A DNA stretch of 64,000 bases from Pseudomonas sp. SLFW (GTDB lineage: Bacteria > Pseudomonadota > Gammaproteobacteria > Pseudomonadales > Pseudomonadaceae): positions 186,001-250,000 of the forward strand of contig NZ_JAAAKW010000008.1 in assembly GCF_009905615.1 (NCBI RefSeq), written 5' to 3'. The notes beneath the pieces are model-generated. The model worked only from the letters and a program-made list of their open reading frames with translations, was not told where the DNA came from and ran no database searches. Made by a program: the position numbers and the translations under genes. This document shows positions 1 through 8,469 of this stretch, piece after piece. The number at the start of each line of letters is the position of its first letter. Position 1 is the stretch's first letter.

Positions 1-901
1 CCTGATCGGCGATTTCATTCCACACGTGCATGGCCACGTAAGCCCGCCAGGGACGCCAACCGTGGGAGTGTTTCAGTTGATCGGATTTACGGATCAACTC
101 CGGCAGTCGGCGAGTGATGGCTTGCATCAATACCAGGTCAGTCGCTGGCCATGCGTCTGCATCCCGCCAGGCGCGCATGGCAACGTACTCGACCGTCCAG
201 GGCCCAATGCCCGGCAAGTCGAGCAGGCGTTTGCGCAGCGTCTCGACATCCGGTTCGTCGTTGTCGATGTCGAGTTCGCCGTCGGCCACCACCCGGGCGA
301 AGTTCTGCAGCGTTGCCACTCGCTTGGTGGGCATGCCGATCTTGTCCATATTCACCTCGGCCAGCGCACGCGGAGTGGGGAAATGCCAAGGCGTATGAGG
401 GTGAACGGGCGCGCTTGCGGTGGTTCCGGCTCGCTCGACCAGTCGTCCGACAATGGTTGTCGCGGCCTTCACGCTCACCTGCTGGCCGACGATGGTGCGC
501 ACTACCAATTCGAATCCGGACCAGGCGCCCGGCACTCGCAAGCCCGGCGCAGCGTCAAGCAGCGTGGCGAGCCACGGGTCCTGGCTCAAGCCCCCGCGGA
601 TGGCGTCCGGCTCTGCGTGCAAGTCGAACAGACGGGAGAGGCGTGGCGTCAGCGTGCCCAAGTGGCGGCTGGCTTCGCCGTCGATGCGTACGATCAGCAC
701 GTTGCGGCGCGGGTCGCGACGCACGCTCAGCAGGCCGGTATCCCCGGCAATGTCGAGGGTCCGGTAATAAATGTCGTCCTGAACGGTTTCCACGCCGCCT
801 GTGGCTCGACCGGAAAAAAAGCGAAGCATCCGCGTCCAGTCGAAGGGCGGTATGAAGGCGAGCTCAAGCTCATCAGTAGGGGTGCCAACGACGATCTTCA
901 T
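1..901 (-). CDS. alkA: DNA-3-methyladenine glycosylase II, AlkA (3' end off window)
   Basis: Base-excision repair glycosylase that removes alkylated purines in the cytoplasm. Translating the minus strand from the ATG at 901 gives an uninterrupted 300 codons to the window edge. The N-terminal AlkA_N domain is visible (IPPFDWTRMLRFFSGRA near residue 17). It is followed by the HhH-GPD domain with VVRTIVGQQVSVKAATT, then the hairpin and catalytic segment LPGIGPWTVEYVAMR, then WPATD, whose Asp is the expected catalytic residue. The stop codon lies outside the window, but E. coli AlkA is 282 residues and the end (YVAMHVWNE) matches the usual C-terminus, so little is missing. No Ada domain is fused. 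It lies 39 bp downstream of a LysE-type exporter on the same strand and is probably cotranscribed with it. Confidence 0.93.
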   Translation of the reverse strand, partial: MKIVVGTPTDELELAFIPPFDWTRMLRFFSGRATGGVETVQDDIYYRTLDIAGDTGLLSVRRDPRRNVLIVRIDGEASRHLGTLTPRLSRLFDLHAEPDAIRGGLSQDPWLATLLDAAPGLRVPGAWSGFELVVRTIVGQQVSVKAATTIVGRLVERAGTTASAPVHPHTPWHFPTPRALAEVNMDKIGMPTKRVATLQNFARVVADGELDIDNDEPDVETLRKRLLDLPGIGPWTVEYVAMRAWRDADAWPATDLVLMQAITRRLPELIRKSDQLKHSHGWRPWRAYVAMHVWNEIADQ

Positions 902-940
902 CACATGCTCTTGTGGGGGAACAGGTCGGAGTGCACGACC

Positions 941-1576
941 TCAAACGCGAGAACACAGCAGTTTCATCCCCGCCGCGCCATACACAAAGGCGAGTGTACC
1001 TTCGATCCATCGGCGAGCCTTGCGATAGCCGCGCACCATGGGGCCGGTGGAAAACGCGATGGCATAGCCGCAGAAAATGGTGACGCTCAGCACCGCGCAA
1101 CCGGCGAGGATAATGGCGACTGTTGTCGACGATGCGTCTGGACCCAACCCCAGTGTCATCGTCGCCACCCAGCCCAGCAGCGCTTTCGGGTTGGTGATGT
1201 GCATGAGCAGTCCGCGCTGGTAAAGCTTCGACGCGGAAAGGGAAGGGGTCGCTGTTGCTACCCGGGCGATACGCTCATCGGAGGTCAGCGCGGATCGAGC
1301 CGCCTTGATCGCCAGAAACAGCAGGTAAGCCCCACCTGCCACCTTGAGGAGCACGAGCGCTTGAGCGTATTGGGTCAGCAAGGCGGAAATCCCGGTGGCC
1401 GCCATCGTTCCCCAGAAAAACGACCCGCTGATCACGCCAGCCGCGAGCGCCAGTGCTGATCGCCTGCCTTGGTGCATGGCGACACCCATGATGCGCATGT
1501 TGCTCGGTCCGGGGCTGGCGGCGCCGACGATGTAGGCGGTGAACACCAGCAGGAAGTGATGAACGTCGGGTGACAT
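941..1576 (-). CDS. LysE/RhtB-family amino-acid exporter
   Basis: Inner-membrane exporter of the LysE superfamily, 211 residues, about the family's usual size. The N-terminus carries the family signature (AASPGPSNMRIMGVAMHQGR), and hydrophobic segments run through the whole chain, consistent with five to six membrane helices. The ATG at 1576 is chosen because a good Shine-Dalgarno (AAGGAG) precedes it. A longer in-frame reading to 1693 adds an Arg/Ser-rich stretch that looks non-coding. The substrate cannot be read from sequence; members export amino acids such as threonine, homoserine or lysine. It is probably the first gene of a pair with alkA. Confidence 0.88.
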   Translation of the reverse strand: MSPDVHHFLLVFTAYIVGAASPGPSNMRIMGVAMHQGRRSALALAAGVISGSFFWGTMAATGISALLTQYAQALVLLKVAGGAYLLFLAIKAARSALTSDERIARVATATPSLSASKLYQRGLLMHITNPKALLGWVATMTLGLGPDASSTTVAIILAGCAVLSVTIFCGYAIAFSTGPMVRGYRKARRWIEGTLAFVYGAAGMKLLCSRV

Positions 1577-1935
1577 GCGTACTCCTTCACGTAAGGGGCG
1601 GCTCGGGCTGTGAGTATCGGGCAAACAAAAGCGACGGCTTCTAGAGTGCCCGAGGCGGGTGGGTGCGAACAGATACAGATGTGAGGAGGCCATGCGTCGG
1701 TCTGTATTCCGAGGCCGGTGCGTGCCGTGCTTGAAGGAGAGGCCGCCATTGGTCTAAATCGGCGAGCTATCGACCGCCCATTCGGGCACTGGTAAGAAAA
1801 TTGTCACCTGCGCCGATTACGGTGGACGCTCCCATCGTGCTGAGACAAAAACGTGGATAAATCAGCCATCCCTCCTGCCGTTTGCCGTATTTCTCGCACT
1901 GCGTTTTCTGCGCCTCAACAGATGACCACCCAACC
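1577..1935. other. Divergent intergenic region
   Basis: 359 bp between the exporter and the pyruvate-kinase-like gene, which point away from each other. It should hold both promoters. I see no clear operator palindrome or small gene in it. Confidence 0.5.
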
Positions 1936-2763
1936 ATGACCGCCATTCAGTCTGCCGACTTCACTTTCGACGACAGGCGTGAGCACTCATCGCATGATCA
2001 GTTTCAGCCTCTGTTCAAGGGACAGCTCCCTGAGCGCGGCCCTCGGATGATCAAGCATGGAACCGTGGTTGTGGACCTGCCAGGCCCGATGTTGCGAACC
2101 GGCGCGATTGATCCGCCGCCCGCTGTTCTGCGCATTCGGCCGACGCGGGATGTGTTTGGCCGTGTGGTCATGCCCGCTCGGGTGTGGCTGCACGCCGGTG
2201 AACACGCGGTCATTGCCGGGATCAAGGCGATCCAGCTGCCCCGCAAATGGCTGTCGAAACTGGTGGCGGGCGACGTCATTGGGTTCAGCGATGCGCGGGA
2301 GTCAAAGCGGCGGATGCGCATTACCGAAGTGACCGAGACCGGCTGCTGGGCGGCGCTGGAAAAAACCGCCTACGTGGTGCCCGGCGTGACGCTGAACCTG
2401 AAGAAACGTGACGGCCGCAAGAAATCGGTGCGCGTTACGGATGTCACTCGCAAGTCCAGACAGCGCATCAAACTGAGGGAAGGCGACCTGCTAACGCTGA
2501 CCCGGGACCTTCACAGTGGACGGCCTGCGGTGGTGGACCGATCAGGGAGCATCAAGACGCCCGCCACAATTGGTTGCACGTCGTCCTCGGTTTTCGAGAC
2601 GGTGAAAGCTGGCGATCCGATCGGGTTCGGCGAGGGCATCCTGGGCGGTGTCATAGAAACGGTCGAACCCGACGCGCTTCATGTGCGGATCACCCATGCC
2701 CCCGGAAGCGCCAGACTGGAGCGCGACATGCGCATCGACCTGACAACCCGCCGGTCTCGTTAA
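1936..2763 (+). CDS. Orphan pyruvate-kinase-like fragment (B-domain region only)
   Basis: 275 residues that resemble only the middle of a subfamily of long, atypical pyruvate kinases. The segment VVVDLPGPMLRTGAIDP matches the 'GGPKLRTG' strand that leads into the B domain. The later parts (TPATIGCTSSSVFETVKAGD, IGFGEGILGGVIETVEP, and a C-terminal segment resembling 'AKLRADKGINLP') match the lid domain. Everything before (first barrel strands) and after (the rest of the TIM barrel with the catalytic Lys and acidic residues, and the allosteric domain) is absent, so kinase activity is not expected. The frame is open and codon use looks normal, so it is either a recent remnant or a domain kept for another job. 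The start is uncertain: ATG 1936 is used; TTG 1882 and ATG 2050 are alternatives, none with a clear ribosome site. Confidence 0.6.
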   Translation: MTAIQSADFTFDDRREHSSHDQFQPLFKGQLPERGPRMIKHGTVVVDLPGPMLRTGAIDPPPAVLRIRPTRDVFGRVVMPARVWLHAGEHAVIAGIKAIQLPRKWLSKLVAGDVIGFSDARESKRRMRITEVTETGCWAALEKTAYVVPGVTLNLKKRDGRKKSVRVTDVTRKSRQRIKLREGDLLTLTRDLHSGRPAVVDRSGSIKTPATIGCTSSSVFETVKAGDPIGFGEGILGGVIETVEPDALHVRITHAPGSARLERDMRIDLTTRRSR

Positions 2764-2904
2764 GCCCGGTCATCTGTCGAATTTACCCAACCTTCACTGG
2801 CGCAACGAAACAGAGCATCCATACTCAGCTGCCCCCTTACTGACCTTCGTTGCGTTGTCCGGTTTTCTTCGAGGGCTGATGAACGACCTAGAGGAGATCT
2901 GTGC

Positions 2905-3060
2905 ATGGTTATTGCGATCAAAAAGGCTGTGTGTGGTCCGGACTGGCTGGTGATGCTCAACGATTACGCCGTGAAGTTCCGCAGCATGGAGGAGGCGCAA
3001 TCGTTCGTTGACCGGCTCAAGGCCAGAATCGAAGCGCCTCACGTCATACCGGTTTACTGA
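2905..3060 (+). CDS. Small conserved Pseudomonas protein, 51 aa
   Basis: A short frame starting MVIAIKKAVCGPDWLVMLND and ending in APHVIPVY, preceded by a strong ribosome site (GAGGAGA about 8 bp upstream). It has a Trp-Leu-Val strand, an aromatic FRS turn and an amphipathic helix rich in E and A. That pattern is the alpha/beta layout I remember for small orphan proteins of pseudomonads ending in 'RIDAPH-P'. Function unknown. It has its own spacing from the upstream gene (141 bp) and probably its own promoter. Confidence 0.65.
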   Translation: MVIAIKKAVCGPDWLVMLNDYAVKFRSMEEAQSFVDRLKARIEAPHVIPVY

Positions 3061-3118
3061 TCAAGGCATCAGATCGCTTCGTCGCGATGACAGCCTGCCG
3101 ATCAGACGTCTCAGAGAA

Positions 3119-3180
3119 GGGATGAAGGTTTGGTCACGAAAACCCGTTGGCCAGGCTTTCGTCCCCTCGCCCTTCATCCC
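3119..3180. terminator. Inverted repeat between convergent genes
   Basis: GGGATGAAGG at 3119-3128 is matched by CCTTCATCCC at 3171-3180, with a further nested pair (ACGAAA/TTTCGT) inside. It lies between the small plus-strand gene and the end of the minus-strand hydrolase, so a bidirectional terminator is the likely role. There is no T-run. Confidence 0.45.
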
Positions 3181-3188
3181 GGATCGAT

Positions 3189-3842
3189 TTAGCCGGCGGA
3201 AGTCGGGACGGGGGTGTTGAGCAATTGCTGCTCCCACAAGTACGCGATGCCGCTGCCCGCCGCGTGTTGCTGCAGCACACCCGTCAGGGCTGCGGCGGTT
3301 TCAAGCCGGGCCCAATCCCTTTGCCACTCCGCTGCCACCGCCAGCCACGTCATCATGTTCGCGCCCGCCGCGATCATGCGTTGAATGGCAACCTGATGCG
3401 CCTCGACGGAAACAGCGCCTGACGCGTCCGTGACCACCGTCACGTCCCAGCCTTCGCCGAGCGCCTGAATCACCGGCATGGCCACGCAGATTTCAGTCCA
3501 CAGCCCCGCGATGATCAATTGCTTGCGGCCAGTGGCTTTGACCGCGTCCACCACTTTCGGGTCTTCCCACGTGTTGATGAAGGTCCGGTCGATGACTTCC
3601 TGGCCGGGGAACACGTCGGTGATTTGCGGGAAGATGTAGCCGCCACGCTCAGCGATGACGCTGGTCAGAATGGTCGGCACATCGAAGGCTTTGGCGGCTT
3701 TCGCGAGTGCTGTCGCGTTATTGACCACCATTTGCGGCTCGTGGCTGTTGAGATTGGTAAGTTGGTACGGCTGATGGTCGATCAGCACCAGTACCGAATC
3801 TTCCGGACGGAGAAGTGAAGCGAGACCGTTACGAAAAGTCAT
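3189..3842 (-). CDS. Isochorismatase-like cysteine hydrolase (YcaC type)
   Basis: Cytoplasmic cysteine hydrolase of the isochorismatase superfamily, 217 residues; YcaC-like enzymes are close to this length. The expected triad is visible: Asp in VLVLIDHQ, a Cys in GLWTEICVAMPV, and a conserved charged loop between them (FINTWEDPKVVDA). The non-prolyl cis-peptide region before the Cys is also typical. The ATG at 3842 gives the canonical start MTFRNGLASLLRPEDS. It is divergent from a LysR gene whose start is 153 bp away, the usual layout of a LysR and its target. Substrate unknown: members act on amides, carbamates or isochorismate. Confidence 0.85.
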   Translation of the reverse strand: MTFRNGLASLLRPEDSVLVLIDHQPYQLTNLNSHEPQMVVNNATALAKAAKAFDVPTILTSVIAERGGYIFPQITDVFPGQEVIDRTFINTWEDPKVVDAVKATGRKQLIIAGLWTEICVAMPVIQALGEGWDVTVVTDASGAVSVEAHQVAIQRMIAAGANMMTWLAVAAEWQRDWARLETAAALTGVLQQHAAGSGIAYLWEQQLLNTPVPTSAG

Positions 3843-3994
3843 TGCAGCATCCTTTGTCTTTATAAGCGGGATCAATCCCCCGTCAACGCGTGCTTGTGGC
3901 GACGCTGTTCAGGGGACTGTACTGTGCTGTTCCAATACCTGAACCGGTAGTCGCGTCTGGTGATTTGCTGTGTCGCAGAAAGAGGAACGCGGAA

Positions 3995-4891
3995 GTGGAC
4001 ATCGAAGAGCTTCAAACCTTTGTGGAAATCGCTGATGCCGGAGGCGTTTCACCGGCCGCGAGTCGTCTGGGCGTCTCCAAGTCCATCGTCAGTCGTCGGC
4101 TGATGCGGCTTGAAACGGAGCTGGGCGTGCAATTGCTGACGCGCTCCACCCGAGGCGCCGTGCTCACCGAAGCGGGGGCCACCTTTCGTGAACACGCTGC
4201 GCGGGTGTGCGCTGAAATGGATGTGGCCCGAGAGGCGATCCTGCCCGCGGGCAGCCTGCGCGGCCGGTTGCGCGTGGCGGCGCCGTTGTCGTTCGGTCCT
4301 ACTCACTTCGCGCCGGTGCTGGCGGAAATGGCGCGGCGCCACCCGCAGCTGCATATCCAGACCTGCTACAGCGACCGGTTCGTCGACCTCATCGCCGAGG
4401 GCTACGACTGCGCGATCCGCGTCGGCTACCTGCCGGATTCCAGCTTGATCGCCCGGGGCATCGGCCCGATCAACGCCAAGCTGCTGGCGAGTCCGGGTTA
4501 CGTCCAGGCCCACGGCGCTCCCGAAACGCCAGACCAACTCATCAATCACCAGGCCCTGATGACCGGCACTGAAACCTGGCACTTCATGGACGGCGATAAA
4601 GTCGTCACGGTTCGCCCGCAAGGACGGTTCAAGGCGGACAACGGTGTGGCGCTGGTGGCGGCGGCGGTCGCAGGCGTGGGGATCGCCTACCTGCCCGATT
4701 GCCTGACCTATGACAGCGTGATGTCCGGCGCATTGGTGCCGATCATGACCCGTTTCCCGCCTCCGCCAGCGGGCGCGTACATGGTCCGTCCACCGGGTCA
4801 GCACCCTGCGCAGAAAATCCGCATTCTTACCGAGTTGCTGATCGAATACTTCGGCACGTCGCCGCACTTCGCGGGCACTGTGGTGCCCTGA
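3995..4891 (+). CDS. LysR-family regulator (paralogue A)
   Basis: 298-residue LysR regulator: winged HTH in the first 60 residues (AASRLGVSKSIVSRRLMRLE) followed by the periplasmic-binding-like effector domain. The GTG at 3995 is chosen because AGAGGAA sits 7 bp before it and the HTH then begins at residue 2; longer frames add 35 non-conserved residues. It is divergent from the isochorismatase-like hydrolase and probably controls it. It is about 70% identical by eye, with equal length, to the convergent LysR at 5010-5906, so the two are a local duplication. The leader is shared with that gene and with an orphan copy near 9.3 kb. Confidence 0.9.
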   Translation: MDIEELQTFVEIADAGGVSPAASRLGVSKSIVSRRLMRLETELGVQLLTRSTRGAVLTEAGATFREHAARVCAEMDVAREAILPAGSLRGRLRVAAPLSFGPTHFAPVLAEMARRHPQLHIQTCYSDRFVDLIAEGYDCAIRVGYLPDSSLIARGIGPINAKLLASPGYVQAHGAPETPDQLINHQALMTGTETWHFMDGDKVVTVRPQGRFKADNGVALVAAAVAGVGIAYLPDCLTYDSVMSGALVPIMTRFPPPPAGAYMVRPPGQHPAQKIRILTELLIEYFGTSPHFAGTVVP

Positions 4892-4945
4892 TGTTTTGGC
4901 GTGAGCCGCACGCGACGGGGTGCAGGTGCGGCCCTTCTGTCATGA

Positions 4946-4965
4946 CATGGCCCCAAGAGGCCATG
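4946..4965. terminator. Short hairpin between convergent LysR genes
   Basis: CATGGCC and GGCCATG (7 bp each) with a 6-nt loop, in the 118 bp between the two convergent LysR genes. No T-run, so this is only a candidate. Confidence 0.3.
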
Positions 4966-5009
4966 CCAGACACAAGGCGCCTTTAAAACTCAACCTGGCT
5001 TGCCACATT

Positions 5010-5906
5010 TCAGGTCGGCCTTGGGTTTCCGATTTTCCTCCGTTCACTGAAGCATTCGATCAGCATTTCGGTGAGCACCCGCATCTTTCGCGTGGGGGGC
5101 TGGCCGGGTGGCCGGACCACGAAGATGCCTGCTTCGCGGACGGGGTAGCGCTGCATGATGGGCACCAACGCTCCTGCGGCGACATGCTCTTCGATCAAAC
5201 CCTCAGGCACCATCGCAATGCCCAGCCCCGCCAACGCGGCAGCCACCAGCGCCATGCCGTTGTCTGCCTTGAATTTCCCTTGGGGGCGGACCGTCACGAT
5301 TCTCTCGGCATCCATGAATTGCCAGGACTCGGTCCCCTGCAAAAGGGCCTCATGCGCCTGGATGTCCGCAGGGTCTTCAGGCGCTCCATGGGCTTCGACG
5401 TACTCAGGGCTGGCGACCAACTTCCCTTGGATCGGGCCTACCCGCCTTGCAATCAGGCTGGAATCCTGAAGGTATCCGAGCCGGATGGCACAGTCATATC
5501 CCCCCGAAATAATGTCGACCAACCGGTCGCTGTAACAGCTTTGAATGTGCAGGCGTGGATGGCGCCTTCCCAGTTCGGCGAACACCGGTGCGAGGTGTGT
5601 GGGCCCGAAGGAAAGCGGCGCGGCAATGCGAAGACGGCCACGCAGCTCTCCTGTGGGCAAGATCATGTCTTTGGCCGTCTCGATCTCGGCGCAGGCTCTG
5701 GCTGCGTAGTCCCGGAAGGTCGTTCCCGCTTCCGTAAGCGACGCTCCCCGGGTTGAGCGAGAAAGGAGTTGGATACCCAGTTCAGTTTCCAGTCGAATCA
5801 ACCGACGGCTGACGATTGATTTAGACAGTCCCAGGCGGAGTGCTGCGGGTGAGACGCCGCCTGCATCAGCCACTTCCACAAATGTCACTAGTGCTTCAAT
5901 GTCCAC
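5010..5906 (-). CDS. LysR-family regulator (paralogue B)
   Basis: 298-residue LysR regulator closely related to the one at 3995. Shared blocks include VEVADAGGVSPAALRLGL in the HTH, GRLRIAAPLSFGPTHLAPVF, the YSDR..D motif and FKADNGMALVAAALAGLGIA in the effector domain. The GTG at 5906 is used by analogy with the paralogue; further upstream ATGs add a non-conserved leader. The C-terminus has diverged (ERRKIGNPRPT). No enzyme gene is divergent from it: the neighbour across the 282-bp gap is another LysR, so its target may be elsewhere or shared with the paralogue. Confidence 0.88.
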   Translation of the reverse strand: MDIEALVTFVEVADAGGVSPAALRLGLSKSIVSRRLIRLETELGIQLLSRSTRGASLTEAGTTFRDYAARACAEIETAKDMILPTGELRGRLRIAAPLSFGPTHLAPVFAELGRRHPRLHIQSCYSDRLVDIISGGYDCAIRLGYLQDSSLIARRVGPIQGKLVASPEYVEAHGAPEDPADIQAHEALLQGTESWQFMDAERIVTVRPQGKFKADNGMALVAAALAGLGIAMVPEGLIEEHVAAGALVPIMQRYPVREAGIFVVRPPGQPPTRKMRVLTEMLIECFSERRKIGNPRPT

Positions 5907-6188
5907 TTCATCGTTCCCGGTTTTGCGACACAGAAATCCTCGAAACGGTGCTACCGCTTCAAGATGAAGAACAGCAGAATGCTGTTCTTTCGCATCCTCA
6001 CTGCCCATGAAGTATGCCGCAAAGACCAAGGGGTTCAGCCAACTTAACTAACGGCCCGATGGCAAGGATCATGAGGGACAATACAGTTAAGGTCTAGCCT
6101 CATTAATGTCCAGATACGCCAATAAGTGTTCTTACTGTCAGAAATAAGCGCTTCAGACAGTTTCCCGTTTACTGTTCGAGAGAGTGTA

Positions 6189-7181
6189 ATGCTGAGTCGA
6201 AATGACCTGCGCCGGGCTGATATGAACCTTCTGGTGATCTTTGAAGCCATGATGCTTGAACGTAGCGTCAGCCGTGTCGGGCAGAAACTATTTCTCGGCC
6301 AGCCTGCCGTGAGTAATGCATTGGGGCGTCTGCGCGCGATGTTTGCAGACCCTTTGTTTATCCGGAATGGACGCCACATGGAGCCCACTGCGCGGGCGCT
6401 GGATCTGTTTGAGCGGTTCACGCCGATGCTCGACACGATTGCCCTCACACTCAGTCAAGTGTCCGATTTCAATCCTGCAGAGAGTACGAGGACGTTTCAT
6501 ATTGGAATGTCTGACGATGTCGAATATGGGCTCTTCCCGGCGTTCCTGCGAACATTAAGGAGGGAGGCGCCGACTGTAAAACTGGTCATTCATCATACGG
6601 ACTGCACTCGGATTTCGAGCTTGCTGGTGAGCGGTGCAATATCAGTCGGTATCAGCCATACCTGTGATTTACCCGCGACGTCTAAACGTAAGTTTTTACG
6701 TTCGATCACGCGCATGGTATTAAGAGCGGACTCAAAAACAAAGTGTCTGGAACTCGATGAGTTCTGCTATCGACCCCATGCGACAGTTGCCTCCATGGAC
6801 ATGTTGATCAGCGATGTTGAGCACGCGTTGAAACAACTATCTCGCGCCCGATCAGTTGTACTTTGTGTACCGCAGTTCAGCGCGCTGGCCGTGTTGTTGG
6901 CAGGCAGCGATCTGATCGCAGTGGTGCCGGACTATGTGGCTAAAGCCATGTCTGCCTGTTGTGGGGTGCGGGCAGAGCCTGTGCCATTGGAACTGGACGC
7001 CTACGATCTGTCGCTGGTGTGGCGCGCCGTAGCTGACAATGATCCAGCGGAGCGTTGGCTGCGGTCGCGCTTCAGTGAGTTTTTGGGCGACAGCAGTGTG
7101 TTCCGTCCTCCCGCTCCCCACCCCGTCGATCGGTACCCTAAAGACTCTCTACATACGGGAAACACAGCGGCCCGGACGTAA
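6189..7181 (+). CDS. LysR-family regulator, NodD/LeuO-like branch
   Basis: 330-residue LysR regulator with the 'DLRRADMNLLVIFEAMMLER' opening and QPAVSNALGRLR recognition helix typical of the NodD/LeuO/NahR branch. The ATG at 6189 puts the HTH at the normal position. The effector domain is less conserved than in its neighbours, and the region is visibly more AT-rich. Its 3' end overlaps the 3' end of the convergent binding-protein gene by 44 bp. It could regulate the MoaF-SnoaL/binding-protein pair downstream; that is inference from position only. Confidence 0.85.
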   Translation: MLSRNDLRRADMNLLVIFEAMMLERSVSRVGQKLFLGQPAVSNALGRLRAMFADPLFIRNGRHMEPTARALDLFERFTPMLDTIALTLSQVSDFNPAESTRTFHIGMSDDVEYGLFPAFLRTLRREAPTVKLVIHHTDCTRISSLLVSGAISVGISHTCDLPATSKRKFLRSITRMVLRADSKTKCLELDEFCYRPHATVASMDMLISDVEHALKQLSRARSVVLCVPQFSALAVLLAGSDLIAVVPDYVAKAMSACCGVRAEPVPLELDAYDLSLVWRAVADNDPAERWLRSRFSEFLGDSSVFRPPAPHPVDRYPKDSLHTGNTAART

Positions 7182-8340
7182 GGCGGTGGGGGGACACAAC
7201 CACTTGTCTCGAACCATTCTGGAATTGATGAACCCCATGACCCGTTATGCCCTGGAATTGGATTTGCAACACCCGAGGCTGCACCCACTCCCCACTTTTC
7301 CCAAATCTGACCGGCCCCATGACGGTCTGGAACGTTGCGTTGCGTGAGTACTCCGAGAGTCGTGCATCGTCCAGTCCGCCGGTCGCCTCGATCGCCTGGG
7401 CCACGACCTGCAACTGGGCATAGGCCAGCGGCGCCATGTAGTGCCCCAAAGGATCGGTGTCTGCCTTGGCTGCACGTGCCTGGTAACGATCAAGAAATTG
7501 CGAGACACCCGGGTACATCATCCCGGGGACAGGCTGCCAATATTCGTAATTGATGAAGCCATTGAGCAGGGGGCCTAGCGTGGTCTTCACCGACGTATTC
7601 TGAGGGCCGATCATGGCGCCTCCGACCATCTTCGGCCGAAAGGCGTGTGCGTGGATGGCGCGCACCAACCCGATCGAGTCATCGAGGTAGGAGCAGAGGA
7701 ACAACACGTCGCAGCGACTTTCTGCCGCGGCATCAATAACAGTCTTGAAGTCTTTGGTCGCCAGCGAATAAGTCGCTTCGTGGACGACCTTAAACCCGTA
7801 TTTCTCGGCGTTCGCTTTGGCGCCGACGACAGGGTTCCGGGAGAACTCCGCGTCGGCGGAAACGAGCGCCACACTCAAGGGGCGTGGTGTCTGGGCTGCT
7901 GCCAATTCAAAAAAACCTTCGGTGAGCGCCGCGCCCGGATCGGGTCCTGTGGGAATCACCGCGAAGTAATTCGGATAGGCAAGCGTGTCATTGACGCCCA
8001 AGCCCATTAACCCCACGAAAAAGCGCTGCTGTTCCATGATGAATGGCATGGCCGCTAATAGGGTATTGGTGCCGTAGCCGCCGAGGAGCAGATCAACCTT
8101 ATCTTCATGGACCAGCCGCTGATAGATATCAGGAACGTTCGACGCAATCCCCTCGTCGTCATGGCAAACGAGCTCGACGAGACGCCCAAGCAACCCTCCG
8201 CGCTGATTGATTTCCTCTTGCCAAATCTCATGAGCGAGTCGAGCCGACTTGCTATTGCCCGCGAGTGGTCCTGTCAGCGACAGGCTGTAGCCGATTCGTA
8301 TTAGTGCTGGAGGGATAACTGCTGAGGTGTTGAGTGGCAT
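7138..8340 (-). CDS. Branched-chain/amide-type substrate-binding protein without signal peptide (AmiC-like)
   Basis: 400-residue periplasmic-binding-fold protein of the amide/urea/branched-chain amino-acid class: IRIGYSLSLTGPLAGNSK, QEEINQRGGLLGR, DKVDLLLGGYGTNT and the VMGPVRFGKSGEW block near the C-terminus. Transported members start with a signal peptide; here only a dozen polar residues precede the fold and no upstream start is open, so the product should be cytosolic, as AmiC is. No permease or ATPase gene is near. It probably forms a transcription unit with the upstream MoaF-SnoaL gene (129 bp apart). Ligand sensing rather than transport is my inference. Confidence 0.75.
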   Translation of the reverse strand: MPLNTSAVIPPALIRIGYSLSLTGPLAGNSKSARLAHEIWQEEINQRGGLLGRLVELVCHDDEGIASNVPDIYQRLVHEDKVDLLLGGYGTNTLLAAMPFIMEQQRFFVGLMGLGVNDTLAYPNYFAVIPTGPDPGAALTEGFFELAAAQTPRPLSVALVSADAEFSRNPVVGAKANAEKYGFKVVHEATYSLATKDFKTVIDAAAESRCDVLFLCSYLDDSIGLVRAIHAHAFRPKMVGGAMIGPQNTSVKTTLGPLLNGFINYEYWQPVPGMMYPGVSQFLDRYQARAAKADTDPLGHYMAPLAYAQLQVVAQAIEATGGLDDARLSEYSRNATFQTVMGPVRFGKSGEWVQPRVLQIQFQGITGHGVHQFQNGSRQVVVSPHRLTSGPLCFPYVESL

Positions 8341-8469
8341 GTTCTGTCCCTTGATTCAGGTACTGCATCGGGAAATGAAGAGGATCGTAAGTGTGGCGCG
8401 GACAGCGCTACGGCCGCTCGCCACACCGCCTCTCACTTTTTATGGGGCGAGCGCGATGCCCGACTGTGC

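Noticed and set aside
26..1459. A 477-codon plus-strand frame over alkA and the LysE gene
   Set aside because: Both minus-strand genes have clear domain motifs; this is their shadow.
3189..3842. The isochorismatase-like gene as the missing RutB of the catabolic cluster
   Set aside because: It is 27 kb away, has its own divergent LysR and no TGGTATACCA-like site was noticed nearby.
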